Assembly (NCBI GenBank): GCA_947629795.1
Contig: CANRFC010000031.1
Location: 1-34,844, forward strand
Direction: 5' to 3'
DNA length: 34,844 bases
Source of the DNA: an uncultured Oscillospiraceae bacterium
GTDB lineage: Bacteria > Bacillota > Clostridia > Oscillospirales > Oscillospiraceae
Positions within the stretch are counted from its first letter, which is position 1, and the number at the start of each line of letters is the position of its first letter. This document shows, in pieces, positions 1 through 7,546 of the stretch. Below the pieces are notes generated by a model that saw only the letters and a list, made by a program, of their open reading frames with translations, did no database searches and was not told the origin of the DNA. A program made the position numbers and the translations under genes.

Positions 1-128
1 ATTTTCCCGTCCTCGATGTCATCAATCATCCTTTGGAAACTTGGACGCTCGAAATTTGTCCCACTCCATCCGTCGTCTGCTGTTGTCAAGATAGGGACAA
101 AGAATTTCTCGAATTTTTTTGAGAACAC
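1..128 (-). pseudogene. Serine recombinase fragment, cut by window edge
   Basis: Read on the minus strand, this short open stretch carries the hallmark resolvase/invertase block DDGWSGTNFERPSF followed by QRMIDDIEDGK. That is the middle of the N-terminal catalytic domain of a large serine recombinase. The catalytic N-terminal part (the YxRxS segment) is absent: the frame is closed by TGA just upstream, and the residues before DDGWSG (KFFVPILTTA) do not look like the family. A GTG follows the stop but has no ribosome binding site. The rest of the gene would lie left of the window. It is best read as a decayed or recombined copy next to the intact recombinase operon, perhaps from a neighbouring element. 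The family assignment is firm; whether the remainder of the gene exists is unknown. Confidence 0.7.
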
Positions 129-150
129 TCAAGATAAGCTGTACTCCCAT

Positions 151-171
151 AAGAAAGTATTTTACTTTCTT
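151..171. repeat. Short perfect inverted repeat at end of recombinase operon
   Basis: Arms AAGAAAGTA and TACTTTCTT are perfect 9-base complements around a 3-base loop. The repeat contains the stop codon of the last gene of the recombinase operon. It is AT-rich and lacks a T-run, so it would be a weak terminator. It sits between the operon and the recombinase fragment at the left edge, so it could instead mark a recombination junction. Confidence 0.5.
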
Positions 172-542
172 ATGGTCTTTTGAAACATCTCATAGATTCC
201 CAGGTCCACGTCACCATCCATGACCGTTTTAATTTGGATACCTCGCCCACGGAGCATCTGCCAATACCAAAACACCTTGCTCACGTTCCGTCCCAAACGG
301 TCAAGTTCCAGAAGAAGGAGTACATCCACGGCTTCATCGTCCACAGCATCCAGGAAGTCCAGTAGCCCAGGACGGTCAAATGTCAAACCGCTGCCCTTAT
401 CGCTGGAGACACCGACGATTTGCAAGCCATGATCTCTCGCATAGTTTTCAAGAACGAGCTGCTGTCCTTCCAGCAGTTTTGCGCTGTCCGGCCCGCTATG
501 TGCCACGCGACAATATATCCAAGTTCGTTTCAGTTCCATCAT
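162..542 (-). CDS. Small resolvase-like protein with catalytic Ser replaced by Ala
   Basis: This 126-residue protein consists only of a serine-recombinase N-terminal (resolvase) domain; the DNA-binding recombinase domain and zinc ribbon are missing. The start region reads WIYCRVAHSG where active family members have YxRxS, so the arginine is kept but the nucleophilic serine is alanine (codon GCA). The later block LDRLGRN keeps the conserved arginines, and GSGLTFDRPGL matches the DDGxSGxxFxRP block. The start overlaps the stop of the upstream recombinase (ATGATG over TGA) and has GGAGG just before it; the second ATG, one codon in, has the better spacing. It is the last gene of the recombinase operon and translationally coupled to it. 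Strand cleavage is not expected. A regulatory or structural role with the large recombinases is an inference. Confidence 0.85.
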   Translation of the reverse strand: MMELKRTWIYCRVAHSGPDSAKLLEGQQLVLENYARDHGLQIVGVSSDKGSGLTFDRPGLLDFLDAVDDEAVDVLLLLELDRLGRNVSKVFWYWQMLRGRGIQIKTVMDGDVDLGIYEMFQKTIRK

Positions 543-2161
543 GATTCCTCCAAGCATTTTTCACAGCTAATGTCCAACCCAGCCCGAAGCTGTTCCAGCT
601 CATCCGCGAAATTGAGTTTTACCTCCATCACATCGCCTGGGTAGATATTTACCTTATCCACAAGGCCAGTCAGCATATCCTCCGTCAGCTCGTCGATGTC
701 GGCGTAGCAGATATATTTGGTTATGACCTCGGACCGCGTGGCGGTGCTTTCCACTGCTATGCGTTCCAACCTGTTCATTTCATCGGCTATCTCCCGTCCT
801 CGTTCGGTAATAGCGCCTTTCTTTGCAAGGTATGTTTCGCGGGAAAGCTCGCCGCTCACAAACCCTTCATAGAGTTCCTGCAACCGGCTGTCCAGCCGGC
901 TCTTTTCATTCTGCAAGGCAATCAGCTTTTTCCCGGCGTCCTTCTTCTCCCGCCTACCGCGTTCTTGGCGGACGGCGTTTATCCTTTCAAGCCGAACGGC
1001 CAGCCTTGCGTAGACGTGTACGGCTTCCAAGATCGCGTCAAGAATATCCGCTTCATCGACCCCGTGACCGTTGCAGTCGTACTCATCGGTAAAGGTATGC
1101 GTTGAACAGCGGTATCTCATTATGGTTCCGTTGGTCAGTTTGTCAGCCGACCGCCGCATGGCATGACCGCAAACGCCGCAAAAAACCTTTCTTTGCAAGG
1201 GGTGATAAGGGCGGGAGGAATACGGTTTGCTGGGCCTCATAGAAAGCACTTTCTGTACCGCGTCAAAAATCTCCTTTGTGATGATGGCGTCGTGCCGGTC
1301 CTCGCAGATGATCCAATCCTCTTTGCCCGCCGGCCTGCTGTCCCAATGCCCAATCTTCGTCCGCTCCCGTTTCCCGTAGATGACCGTGCCGATGTACCGT
1401 TCATCCCGGAGAATGATTCCAATATTACCGGAGGTCCAGAAATTATCCTCACAGACGCAGGGCCACTTCCGGGACACGCCGGTATCGTGCTTATACCGCA
1501 TGGGCGTCATCACGCCCTCACGGTTCATGGCGAGGGCAATCTCCGCGCTGCTATGCCCGTCCAGCGTCATTTGGAATATCCTCCGTACCACCTCGGCGGC
1601 GGGCTCGTCTATGACGAGACGGTTCTTATCCGCTTCGTCTTTGGCGTACCCATAGGGCGCAAACGGACTGAGGAACAGTCCCTGTTCGGCCCGCTGTTTC
1701 TTGGCGGCCTTGACCTTTTGGGACAGCTCGCGGCTGTAAAGGTCGTAGATCAGTGTTTTGAAGGAAGTGTCCAGGCTGTCGATGTCGCCGGGGCGGGCGC
1801 TGTCAAAGCCGTCGTTGACGGAGATAAAACGCACACCCATAAAGGGAAAAACGCGGCTGATATAGTTTCCAACGGTCAGGTAGTCACGGCCAAAGCGGGA
1901 AAAATCTTTGACAACGATGCACTGTACCGTGCCGCGCCTGACCTGTTCCAGAAGCTCGACCATACCCGGACGCTCAAAGTTCTTGCCGCTCCAGCCATCG
2001 TCGCACAGCTCATCCAGCTCCGCGCCGCACAGGTCGGGATGGTTCCGCACAAAATCGGTCAGCAGCCATCTTTGATGCGCTATGCTGTTAGATTCGGTCT
2101 TGCCCTTTTCCTGTATATCCCTGTCCTCGCTGGACAGGCGCAGGTAGATGACTACTCTCAT
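539..2161 (-). CDS. Large serine recombinase (third in tandem)
   Basis: A 540-residue site-specific DNA recombinase of the large serine family, which cuts and rejoins attachment sites to integrate or excise an element. Visible in order: resolvase domain with IYLRLSSED (catalytic Ser10, Arg8) and VVKDFSRFGRD; DDGWSGKNFERP; recombinase domain (about 165-300, with APYGY and ERYIGT); zinc ribbon with CGVCG and a second cysteine pair (about 335-385); and a charged coiled-coil stretch (about 395-460). The start is the internal ATG preceded by AGGAGG at 8 bases, overlapping the stop of the upstream recombinase as ATGA; a start 10 codons earlier lacks a good ribosome binding site. It is co-translated with its two relatives, and the small resolvase-like gene follows with another overlap. 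Which reaction each paralogue performs cannot be told from sequence. Confidence 0.93.
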   Translation of the reverse strand: MRVVIYLRLSSEDRDIQEKGKTESNSIAHQRWLLTDFVRNHPDLCGAELDELCDDGWSGKNFERPGMVELLEQVRRGTVQCIVVKDFSRFGRDYLTVGNYISRVFPFMGVRFISVNDGFDSARPGDIDSLDTSFKTLIYDLYSRELSQKVKAAKKQRAEQGLFLSPFAPYGYAKDEADKNRLVIDEPAAEVVRRIFQMTLDGHSSAEIALAMNREGVMTPMRYKHDTGVSRKWPCVCEDNFWTSGNIGIILRDERYIGTVIYGKRERTKIGHWDSRPAGKEDWIICEDRHDAIITKEIFDAVQKVLSMRPSKPYSSRPYHPLQRKVFCGVCGHAMRRSADKLTNGTIMRYRCSTHTFTDEYDCNGHGVDEADILDAILEAVHVYARLAVRLERINAVRQERGRREKKDAGKKLIALQNEKSRLDSRLQELYEGFVSGELSRETYLAKKGAITERGREIADEMNRLERIAVESTATRSEVITKYICYADIDELTEDMLTGLVDKVNIYPGDVMEVKLNFADELEQLRAGLDISCEKCLEES

Positions 2162-3852
2162 ACGGCGGCCCTCCTGTCCACGAAATCGCATAGGGCCCTG
2201 TATTCATCCCTGTATTTGAAGATGATCTCCACACCGTCGTGTTCGTCGATGTAGACGCGCTCGATCAGGGCGGTGAGCATATCCCTCGTCAAAGCCTCGC
2301 AGGATTGGAAACGCACAAAGGTTTGGAGAAACAGGTTTTCGGATGTGTACTGCCTGCCGTCCATTTCCTCCCGTTCCAGCGCGGATATGACCTGCTGCGC
2401 GTCAGCCGCCTGCTGTTTATAGCGTTCTCTGAGGGATATGTACTCGGCCTCGTCCATCAGTCCCTCCACATAGTTCTGATAAAGGCTGTCATAGAGGGAC
2501 TGGCACCGTTTAAGGGTCCGTTTTGCGTTCGTGATACGGCTGCGGGCCTGTTCGACCTCCCGGCAGAAGGCCGGGATCCGGTTGATCTCCCGGATCACAG
2601 CGTCCAGGTCCACAGCGAGCGCGACCTGCTTCCTGATCGCCTCCATCACGATCTCGGATAGCTTGTCCTCCCGGATGCCCTTTTTGGGGCAGGCCCTGGG
2701 GTCATCGGCATGGGTGGGGCAGATAAAGGTGTACCACAGCTTTTTGCCGTGGCTGACGTTCTTGTAGCGCACCAGAGGCCGCTTGCAGTCCGGGCAATAG
2801 ACAAGCTGCTTGAAAATGTTGTCGCTGCCGACCATATCATCGAACTTTCCAAGCCGGCTATGGTATTCCTCCCGCCGTTCCCGCGCCAACTTCTGAACGG
2901 CATCGAAGGTCTGCCGGTCAATAATAGGGTCATGCGTATCACACACCACCGCCCACTCGGATTCCGGCATACGGACCTGTTTCATCCCGGCGTGGAAGGA
3001 CTGACGTTTCCGGCCCTGCACCATATGACCGAGATATACGGGGTGAGAGAGCAAAGATTTCAATATCTGCGTGTGCCAGGGAACGCCCTTATATTTCTCC
3101 GTTTTGACCCGACCCGTTTCATAGAGGTAAGCGGACGGAGAGAGAATACCGGCATCGTTGAGCTTCCGGGCAATCTGCGCGATAGAGACACCCTCCGCTC
3201 TCCAAGCGAAGATCTGCCGTACCACCGGCGCGGTTTCCTCATTGATGATGAGCCTGTGGTTGTCATCGGGGTCTTTGCTGTAGCCGTAGGGAGCCCACGC
3301 CCCGATGAAGTCGCCGCGCTTCTGTTTCATGTGCAGCGCGGACGCGGACTTCTTTGAGATGTCCTTGCTGTAAGCCTCGTTGATGATGTTTTTCAGGGGA
3401 ACGATATAGCCGTTCTCATTGCGCTCGGCGGTCAGCGTGTCGAAGTTGTCATTGACGGCGATGAAGCGCACGTTGAGGAACGGAAAAATACGCTCCAGGT
3501 AGTTACCGGTTTCCTTGTAGTTCCGACCAAAGCGGGACAGGTCTTTTACCGCGATGCAGTTGACCTCCCCGCGCCTGACCTTTTCCATCATGGCCTCAAA
3601 CTGCGGACGGGCGAAGTTCGTACCCGTTTCGCCGTTATCGCACCACACGCCGGCAAGCTCCATATCCTCATGGCGGCTGATATAATCGACGAGCAGTTTT
3701 TTCTGTCCCTCGATGGTGTCCGCGCCCTTCTTGCCGCTGTCCTCTACGGACAGGCGGACATAGGCCGCCGTCCTGTATGTTGCTTTGACCTTTTCTGCCG
3801 CCGCCTCTGTTACCGGGGCGATGGGGTTGATCTTTCTCTTTGTCCTTGCCAT
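2158..3852 (-). CDS. Large serine recombinase (second in tandem)
   Basis: A 564-residue large serine recombinase. Catalytic Ser35 lies in AAYVRLSVED after a longer N-terminal extension, and the arginine block VKDLSRFGRN is intact. The element-specific block reads DNGETGTNFARP rather than the usual DDGWSGTNFERP. The recombinase domain includes GAWAPYGYSKD and HPVYLGH. The zinc ribbon has CPDCKRP and a later CP..C pair (about 360-400), followed by a long charged helical region (about 420-500). The start ATG shares its first base with the TAA stop of the preceding recombinase (TAATG), with GGAGG 8 bases upstream. It is clearly diverged from both neighbours, so the trio is not a recent duplication. 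Tandem large serine recombinases are known from clostridial integrative elements; a division of labour or hetero-oligomer is inference. Confidence 0.93.
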   Translation of the reverse strand: MARTKRKINPIAPVTEAAAEKVKATYRTAAYVRLSVEDSGKKGADTIEGQKKLLVDYISRHEDMELAGVWCDNGETGTNFARPQFEAMMEKVRRGEVNCIAVKDLSRFGRNYKETGNYLERIFPFLNVRFIAVNDNFDTLTAERNENGYIVPLKNIINEAYSKDISKKSASALHMKQKRGDFIGAWAPYGYSKDPDDNHRLIINEETAPVVRQIFAWRAEGVSIAQIARKLNDAGILSPSAYLYETGRVKTEKYKGVPWHTQILKSLLSHPVYLGHMVQGRKRQSFHAGMKQVRMPESEWAVVCDTHDPIIDRQTFDAVQKLARERREEYHSRLGKFDDMVGSDNIFKQLVYCPDCKRPLVRYKNVSHGKKLWYTFICPTHADDPRACPKKGIREDKLSEIVMEAIRKQVALAVDLDAVIREINRIPAFCREVEQARSRITNAKRTLKRCQSLYDSLYQNYVEGLMDEAEYISLRERYKQQAADAQQVISALEREEMDGRQYTSENLFLQTFVRFQSCEALTRDMLTALIERVYIDEHDGVEIIFKYRDEYRALCDFVDRRAAV

Positions 3853-5486
3853 TATACTGCCTCCCGGAGCTGTATCTGCCGTACAATATCCATCTGCCAG
3901 ACAAATTCATCCTGCCAGCGGTATTTTATGACCACTGTGCTATCTTCATAGACCATGATCCTCTCGATCAGGTTGACGACCACAGCGCGGTCAAGCTCGG
4001 TGATGTTGCGATACCGCTTGAAGTTCTCCGTCCAGCTCGTATCCGTCGTGTTGGTCTGGATGGTCGTGAGCCGTTCCCGCAGGGCGTCCATCTGCTTTTC
4101 CGCTTCCGCGGCCCTGCCGGAAAAGCTCTGTTTCAGCCGGACATACTCGGTCTTGTCTATAATGCCGTCCGTCAGGTTTTCATAAAGCGACATGAGCAGC
4201 TTTTGGAGCTTTTCATATTCCGCTTTTTTACTCTCGATCTGGCGCTGGACCTTCATGGCCTCCGCCGTGCGGAGCGGGGCGGTGTCCGCGATGGACAGCG
4301 CCTCATCCAGATCGGCCACAGCGGTGATGTGAGCCCGCAAAAGCTCCAGCACGATCTCCTCCAGCGCTTCCGACCGGATGCGGTGGGGAGAGCAGCTTTT
4401 GTCCTGCTTGTTGGCGGAGCAGACGTAGTAGCTGTATTTCTTCCCTCCGGCGCTGACCGGCTTGCGTACCATGCCAGCGCCGCAGTCGCCGCAGAACACC
4501 ATGCCGGAAAAGAGGGACACGGCAGTTTCGCCGGGACTGCGCCGGGTATCTCTGGAAAGCACCTTCTGTACCGTGTCAAAGTCCCTTTGGGAAACGATAG
4601 GTTCATGGTTGTGTTCCGTCACGATCCAGTCGCTCTCAGGCTTCTCCACCCGCTTATGCACCTTGTAGCTGGGGGTGGTGGCCCGCCCCTGGGTCAGTGT
4701 GCCGATATAGATCGGGTTTTTCAGCAGCCGGATGATGGACGCCGCCGACCAGGACGCCTTCTGATTCGTCTGCAAGGGGGTGGAGCATTTCATGCCGAGG
4801 GAGCGTTTATACTCCAGCGGAGAGAGGATCCCCTCCGCATTGAGCCTGTCGGCTATGTCCTGGGGGCTTTCACCGTCTATCTTCCATCTAAATATCATCC
4901 GCACCACTTCGGCGGCGTACTCGTCCACGACAAGACGGCTTTTGTCCTGCGGGTCTTTGAAATAGCCATAGGCGGCAAAAGCCCCTAAGAACTGTCCGCT
5001 TTTGCGCTTGATCTCAAGCTGAGAGCGGATCTTAATGGAGATGTCCCGGCAGTAAGCCTCGTTGATGAGGTTCTTGAAGGGGACAATGAGATCGTCGGAG
5101 GCGCTCTTTTCCCGGAAGCTGTCAAAGTTATCGTTGACGGCAATGAAGCGAACACCCATAAAGGGAAATATCTTTTCGATGTACTCTCCGGCGTCCAGAT
5201 AATTCCTTCCAAAGCGCGAGAGGTCTTTTACTACGATGCAGTCGGTCTTTCCGGCCTTCACGTCCTCCATCATCTTTTTGAACGAAGGACGCTCGAAGGT
5301 CGAGCCGGACCATCCATCGTCGATCTGGACGGCATATTCCTGAATGTCGGGGTGCTGTTTCAGAAAGTCCCGGAGCAGGTTCCTCTGTCCGGCGATGCTG
5401 TTGGATTCCTCTTTATCCCCATCCTCGCGCGAGAGGCGGAGATATAAGGTGGCTTTCCATATCCTTGTGGTTTCAGTTGTTCGCAT
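3852..5486 (-). CDS. Large serine recombinase (first in tandem)
   Basis: A 544-residue large serine recombinase and the first of the three tandem genes. Ser19 in LYLRLSRED is the expected nucleophile, and the VVKDLSRFGRN arginines and DDGWSGSTFERP block are intact. The recombinase domain has GAFAAYGYFKD and NPIYIGT; the zinc ribbon begins with CGDCGAGM and has a second pair (VCSANKQDKSC) at about residues 345-385; a coiled coil follows at about 415-475. AAAGGAG lies 7 bases before the ATG. The 94 bases upstream, before the DUF6870-like gene, contain no obvious terminator, so it probably belongs to the same transcript as the ParB/primase genes. All catalytic residues look functional. Confidence 0.93.
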   Translation of the reverse strand: MRTTETTRIWKATLYLRLSREDGDKEESNSIAGQRNLLRDFLKQHPDIQEYAVQIDDGWSGSTFERPSFKKMMEDVKAGKTDCIVVKDLSRFGRNYLDAGEYIEKIFPFMGVRFIAVNDNFDSFREKSASDDLIVPFKNLINEAYCRDISIKIRSQLEIKRKSGQFLGAFAAYGYFKDPQDKSRLVVDEYAAEVVRMIFRWKIDGESPQDIADRLNAEGILSPLEYKRSLGMKCSTPLQTNQKASWSAASIIRLLKNPIYIGTLTQGRATTPSYKVHKRVEKPESDWIVTEHNHEPIVSQRDFDTVQKVLSRDTRRSPGETAVSLFSGMVFCGDCGAGMVRKPVSAGGKKYSYYVCSANKQDKSCSPHRIRSEALEEIVLELLRAHITAVADLDEALSIADTAPLRTAEAMKVQRQIESKKAEYEKLQKLLMSLYENLTDGIIDKTEYVRLKQSFSGRAAEAEKQMDALRERLTTIQTNTTDTSWTENFKRYRNITELDRAVVVNLIERIMVYEDSTVVIKYRWQDEFVWQMDIVRQIQLREAV

Positions 5487-5580
5487 TTCGCGGCTCCTTT
5501 CTCGGTTTTCAAATCCAGACAGGAGCGGCGATCTGTCCCTGAACGCAGTTTAGCAGGAAACGCCAACTGAGTCGAGGATG

Positions 5581-5808
5581 TCAATCCGAAGCGCACCTGG
5601 CCCGGACGTAATCGGCCAGCCTCTGTTCCAGCGTGATGTCCGTATCCGAAAACTCGACCTTGACAACATATTTCCCGTGCCGGAACAGGTACGGGTTTTT
5701 GATCTGCCGGATGAAGTCACGCATCCGTTCTTCTTTTGGGAGCGAGGCGTCGATGTTCACGCTCCGAATATCCACCAGGGAATCCCTGTCGATGTGTTTC
5801 AAATCCAT
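5581..5808 (-). CDS. DUF6870-like small element protein
   Basis: A 75-residue acidic protein of unknown function beginning MDLKHIDRDSLVDI. It contains RDFIRQIKNPYLFRHGKYVVKVEF, which I recognise as the conserved core of small proteins (DUF6870-type) that accompany serine recombinases in clostridial mobile elements. GAGGAGG lies 6 bases before the chosen ATG; an upstream in-frame start would swallow this site. There is no membrane segment or cysteine cluster. It lies 18 bases downstream of the CHC2 primase-like gene and 94 bases ahead of the recombinases, so it is probably co-expressed with them. The family name is from memory and moderately certain; the function is not known. Confidence 0.75.
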   Translation of the reverse strand: MDLKHIDRDSLVDIRSVNIDASLPKEERMRDFIRQIKNPYLFRHGKYVVKVEFSDTDITLEQRLADYVRARCASD

Positions 5809-5826
5809 GTGCGTCCTCCTCAATTT

Positions 5827-6441
5827 TCAGCGGGATAGTTCATAGGAACCCCGTCTTTCTGCCGCGCGGACTTCTCTCACGCGGCCTGCGTACCGCCCGA
5901 TCTCGTTTTTCCAAAGGGCAATGAGTTCTTTGGCCTTATCGGGTGTGCTGTCTTGCAGCTCGTCAAGCAGGTACTCGACTTTGGCGGAGTTCTGTATTGC
6001 CTCCATATATAAGGGGTGCCAGTCCTCGTCCTCCGGTTTGGGGGCATATTCCGCATCCCATTGCCGGAGCAGATGATAATAGCTGCACAGTATCCGGTAA
6101 TTCTCGTCCTGATAGGTCTTTAGCCGCTGCATCAGCGACCTCCGGGGCTTCACCGGTCTTGCCCCGGATGGGCAGGCTCTCTCATGGGGGATGTTGAAGT
6201 CCGCCGCCAGCCGCTGGGCTGCTTCCCGTAAACCGACGCCAAACAGACGGGCGGCGAAGTCGATCACGTCGCCGTCCGCCCCGCACGAAAAGCAATGATA
6301 GCGTTCATCGACCTTCATGCTGGGGTGGCGGTCATTATGGAAAATGCAGCAGGCTTTCCCGGACCGATCCACCTTTATCCCGTAGTGTTCCGCCGCCTGC
6401 CTTGTGGTGACGGAACTTTTTACCGCCTCAAATAAATCCAT
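5827..6441 (-). CDS. CHC2 zinc-finger DNA primase-like protein
   Basis: A 204-residue protein whose N-terminal 75 residues form a CHC2-type zinc finger of the DnaG primase family. Ligands are Cys32, His35, Cys50 and Cys53, with the typical IFHNDRHPSMKV and YHCFSCGADGDVIDF strings. The TOPRIM catalytic domain of DnaG is absent; the remainder is a charged helical region (KTYQDENYRILCSYYHLL) of unknown function. It may help start replication of the excised element or recruit host primase, but without TOPRIM it is unlikely to make primers alone. GGGAGG precedes the ATG at about 5 bases. It sits in the ParB/recombinase gene block. Stand-alone CHC2 proteins of this size are common in clostridial integrative elements. 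Confidence 0.88.
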   Translation of the reverse strand: MDLFEAVKSSVTTRQAAEHYGIKVDRSGKACCIFHNDRHPSMKVDERYHCFSCGADGDVIDFAARLFGVGLREAAQRLAADFNIPHERACPSGARPVKPRRSLMQRLKTYQDENYRILCSYYHLLRQWDAEYAPKPEDEDWHPLYMEAIQNSAKVEYLLDELQDSTPDKAKELIALWKNEIGRYAGRVREVRAAERRGSYELSR

Positions 6442-6569
6442 ATGCGCCTCCCTGTCCAGACATTCTCGCTGTCCATAGGCACAACAATAGGCTGAGGTCG
6501 ATCAGCCCTGCCCATTCTCTGTCTTTGCAGCGTATGACCTCAGCCCATGACTTCTACCTATGAGCAAAC

Positions 6570-6737
6570 TCAGTGAGAAGTGTTTTTGATAAGCCTGTTT
6601 TTTGTGCGCCGCATTTTCCTGCGGTATCCCGGCTTGTGCATCCGCGCCGCCAATCCCTCGCGCTCGATGTTGCGGAGGGCGAGGTAGGCGGTCATATCCC
6701 GGCAGCCGGACTTGTTGAACATATCTGCTTTGTTCAT
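6570..6737 (-). CDS. Basic 55-residue element protein
   Basis: A small gene reading MNKADMFNKSGCRDMTAYLA at its start, then ALRNIEREGLAARM and a strongly basic end (KPGYRRKMRRTKNRLIKN). GGAGG lies 6 bases before the ATG, and the ATG begins 14 bases after the stop of the upstream ParB-like gene, which argues for a real translated gene. No domain is recognised. The basic tail suggests nucleic-acid binding, but that is only a guess. The 128 bases between this gene and the primase-like gene hold no further open frame I would defend. Confidence 0.65.
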   Translation of the reverse strand: MNKADMFNKSGCRDMTAYLALRNIEREGLAARMHKPGYRRKMRRTKNRLIKNTSH

Positions 6738-6751
6738 GTCGTACCTCCAGC

Positions 6752-7546
6752 TCAGAATTTGAGGGGCAGGGCGTTTGCCCTGCTGGTGCCGTTGTAGATG
6801 TTCCAGACCTCCAGAATGTACCTCTGCGGGACGGGGAGGGAATCGCCGGCAGCCCTGGCCTTGCGGTAGATGTGCATGGGGTCACAGCGCCGGCAGCGGC
6901 TGACCAGCCGTTTGGGGTCGTACTCATCGTGGTAGAGCTTGATGAACTCTGTCACGCCCAAAATGGTCTCGGCCCGGAGGGAGTCCTTGTGTCCGTCCCA
7001 CGCGGCGGCAATGACGCGAAGCGCCTCGGTGTAGATTTCAGCGCCTGCGGACTGAAATTCCGCACGGGCGGCGGCCACACATCCGATCCGGTTCAGTCCT
7101 CTGGACTGATTGAAGGAAAGGGTCAGTCCGGCGCGCTCCGTGGCGTCCAGAAACGCGATGGCCTCCGTATCACCGGCAAAGACCTGTGCGCGGAGCTTTG
7201 TGCCGGGGTAAACCTTTGCGGAAATACCGGTCTGCTGGGCAAACAGAGCGGCTTCGTCCTCCGGCGTCAGGTCATAGTAGACCTTACAGCGGATATCCAC
7301 ATCACGACCGCCGTTGAGCATCTTTCTGGCCTCAATGGTGTGCTGGCCGTCAAACACATAGTATTTGCCGTCGCGGGCGCTGACCTTCGGCTCATTGGCG
7401 ATGCACTCGTCAAAATGCGCGGCGATCTCCCGCGCACGGCGGCTGTTCAATCCCCGCTGATAGAGCTCCCGCGGGATGAGCAGCTTGGAGCTGTTGATGT
7501 CCTTCTCCTCATACTGAGATTTTTCGAGCTTCGCGGTCCCATTCAT
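6752..7546 (-). CDS. ParB/sulfiredoxin-fold protein (DUF6551-like)
   Basis: A 264-residue protein with a ParB-like N-terminal fold. YYVFDGQHTIEARKML (about 60-80) corresponds to the DGxHRxxA nucleotide-binding segment of the family, and IPRELYQRGLNSRRAREIA is the preceding recognition element. The C-terminal half is helical and has no helix-turn-helix I can name; it fits DUF6551-type proteins of clostridial mobile elements. The ATG is chosen because GGAGGAACG precedes it at standard spacing. The first 38 bases overlap the end of the upstream ParB gene, so the two are translationally coupled. Role (inferred): regulation, partition or copy control of the element. Enzymatic CTPase or nuclease activity is untested. 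Confidence 0.8.
   Translation of the reverse strand: MNGTAKLEKSQYEEKDINSSKLLIPRELYQRGLNSRRAREIAAHFDECIANEPKVSARDGKYYVFDGQHTIEARKMLNGGRDVDIRCKVYYDLTPEDEAALFAQQTGISAKVYPGTKLRAQVFAGDTEAIAFLDATERAGLTLSFNQSRGLNRIGCVAAARAEFQSAGAEIYTEALRVIAAAWDGHKDSLRAETILGVTEFIKLYHDEYDPKRLVSRCRRCDPMHIYRKARAAGDSLPVPQRYILEVWNIYNGTSRANALPLKF

Noticed and set aside
654-662. TTATCCACA, a match to the DnaA box
   Set aside because: It is a single copy inside a recombinase coding region, with no cluster of boxes or AT-rich unwinding site, so it is not evidence of an origin.
6738-6927. Upstream part of a 141-codon minus-strand frame
   Set aside because: It overlaps the ParB-fold gene in another frame and looks like a GC artefact.
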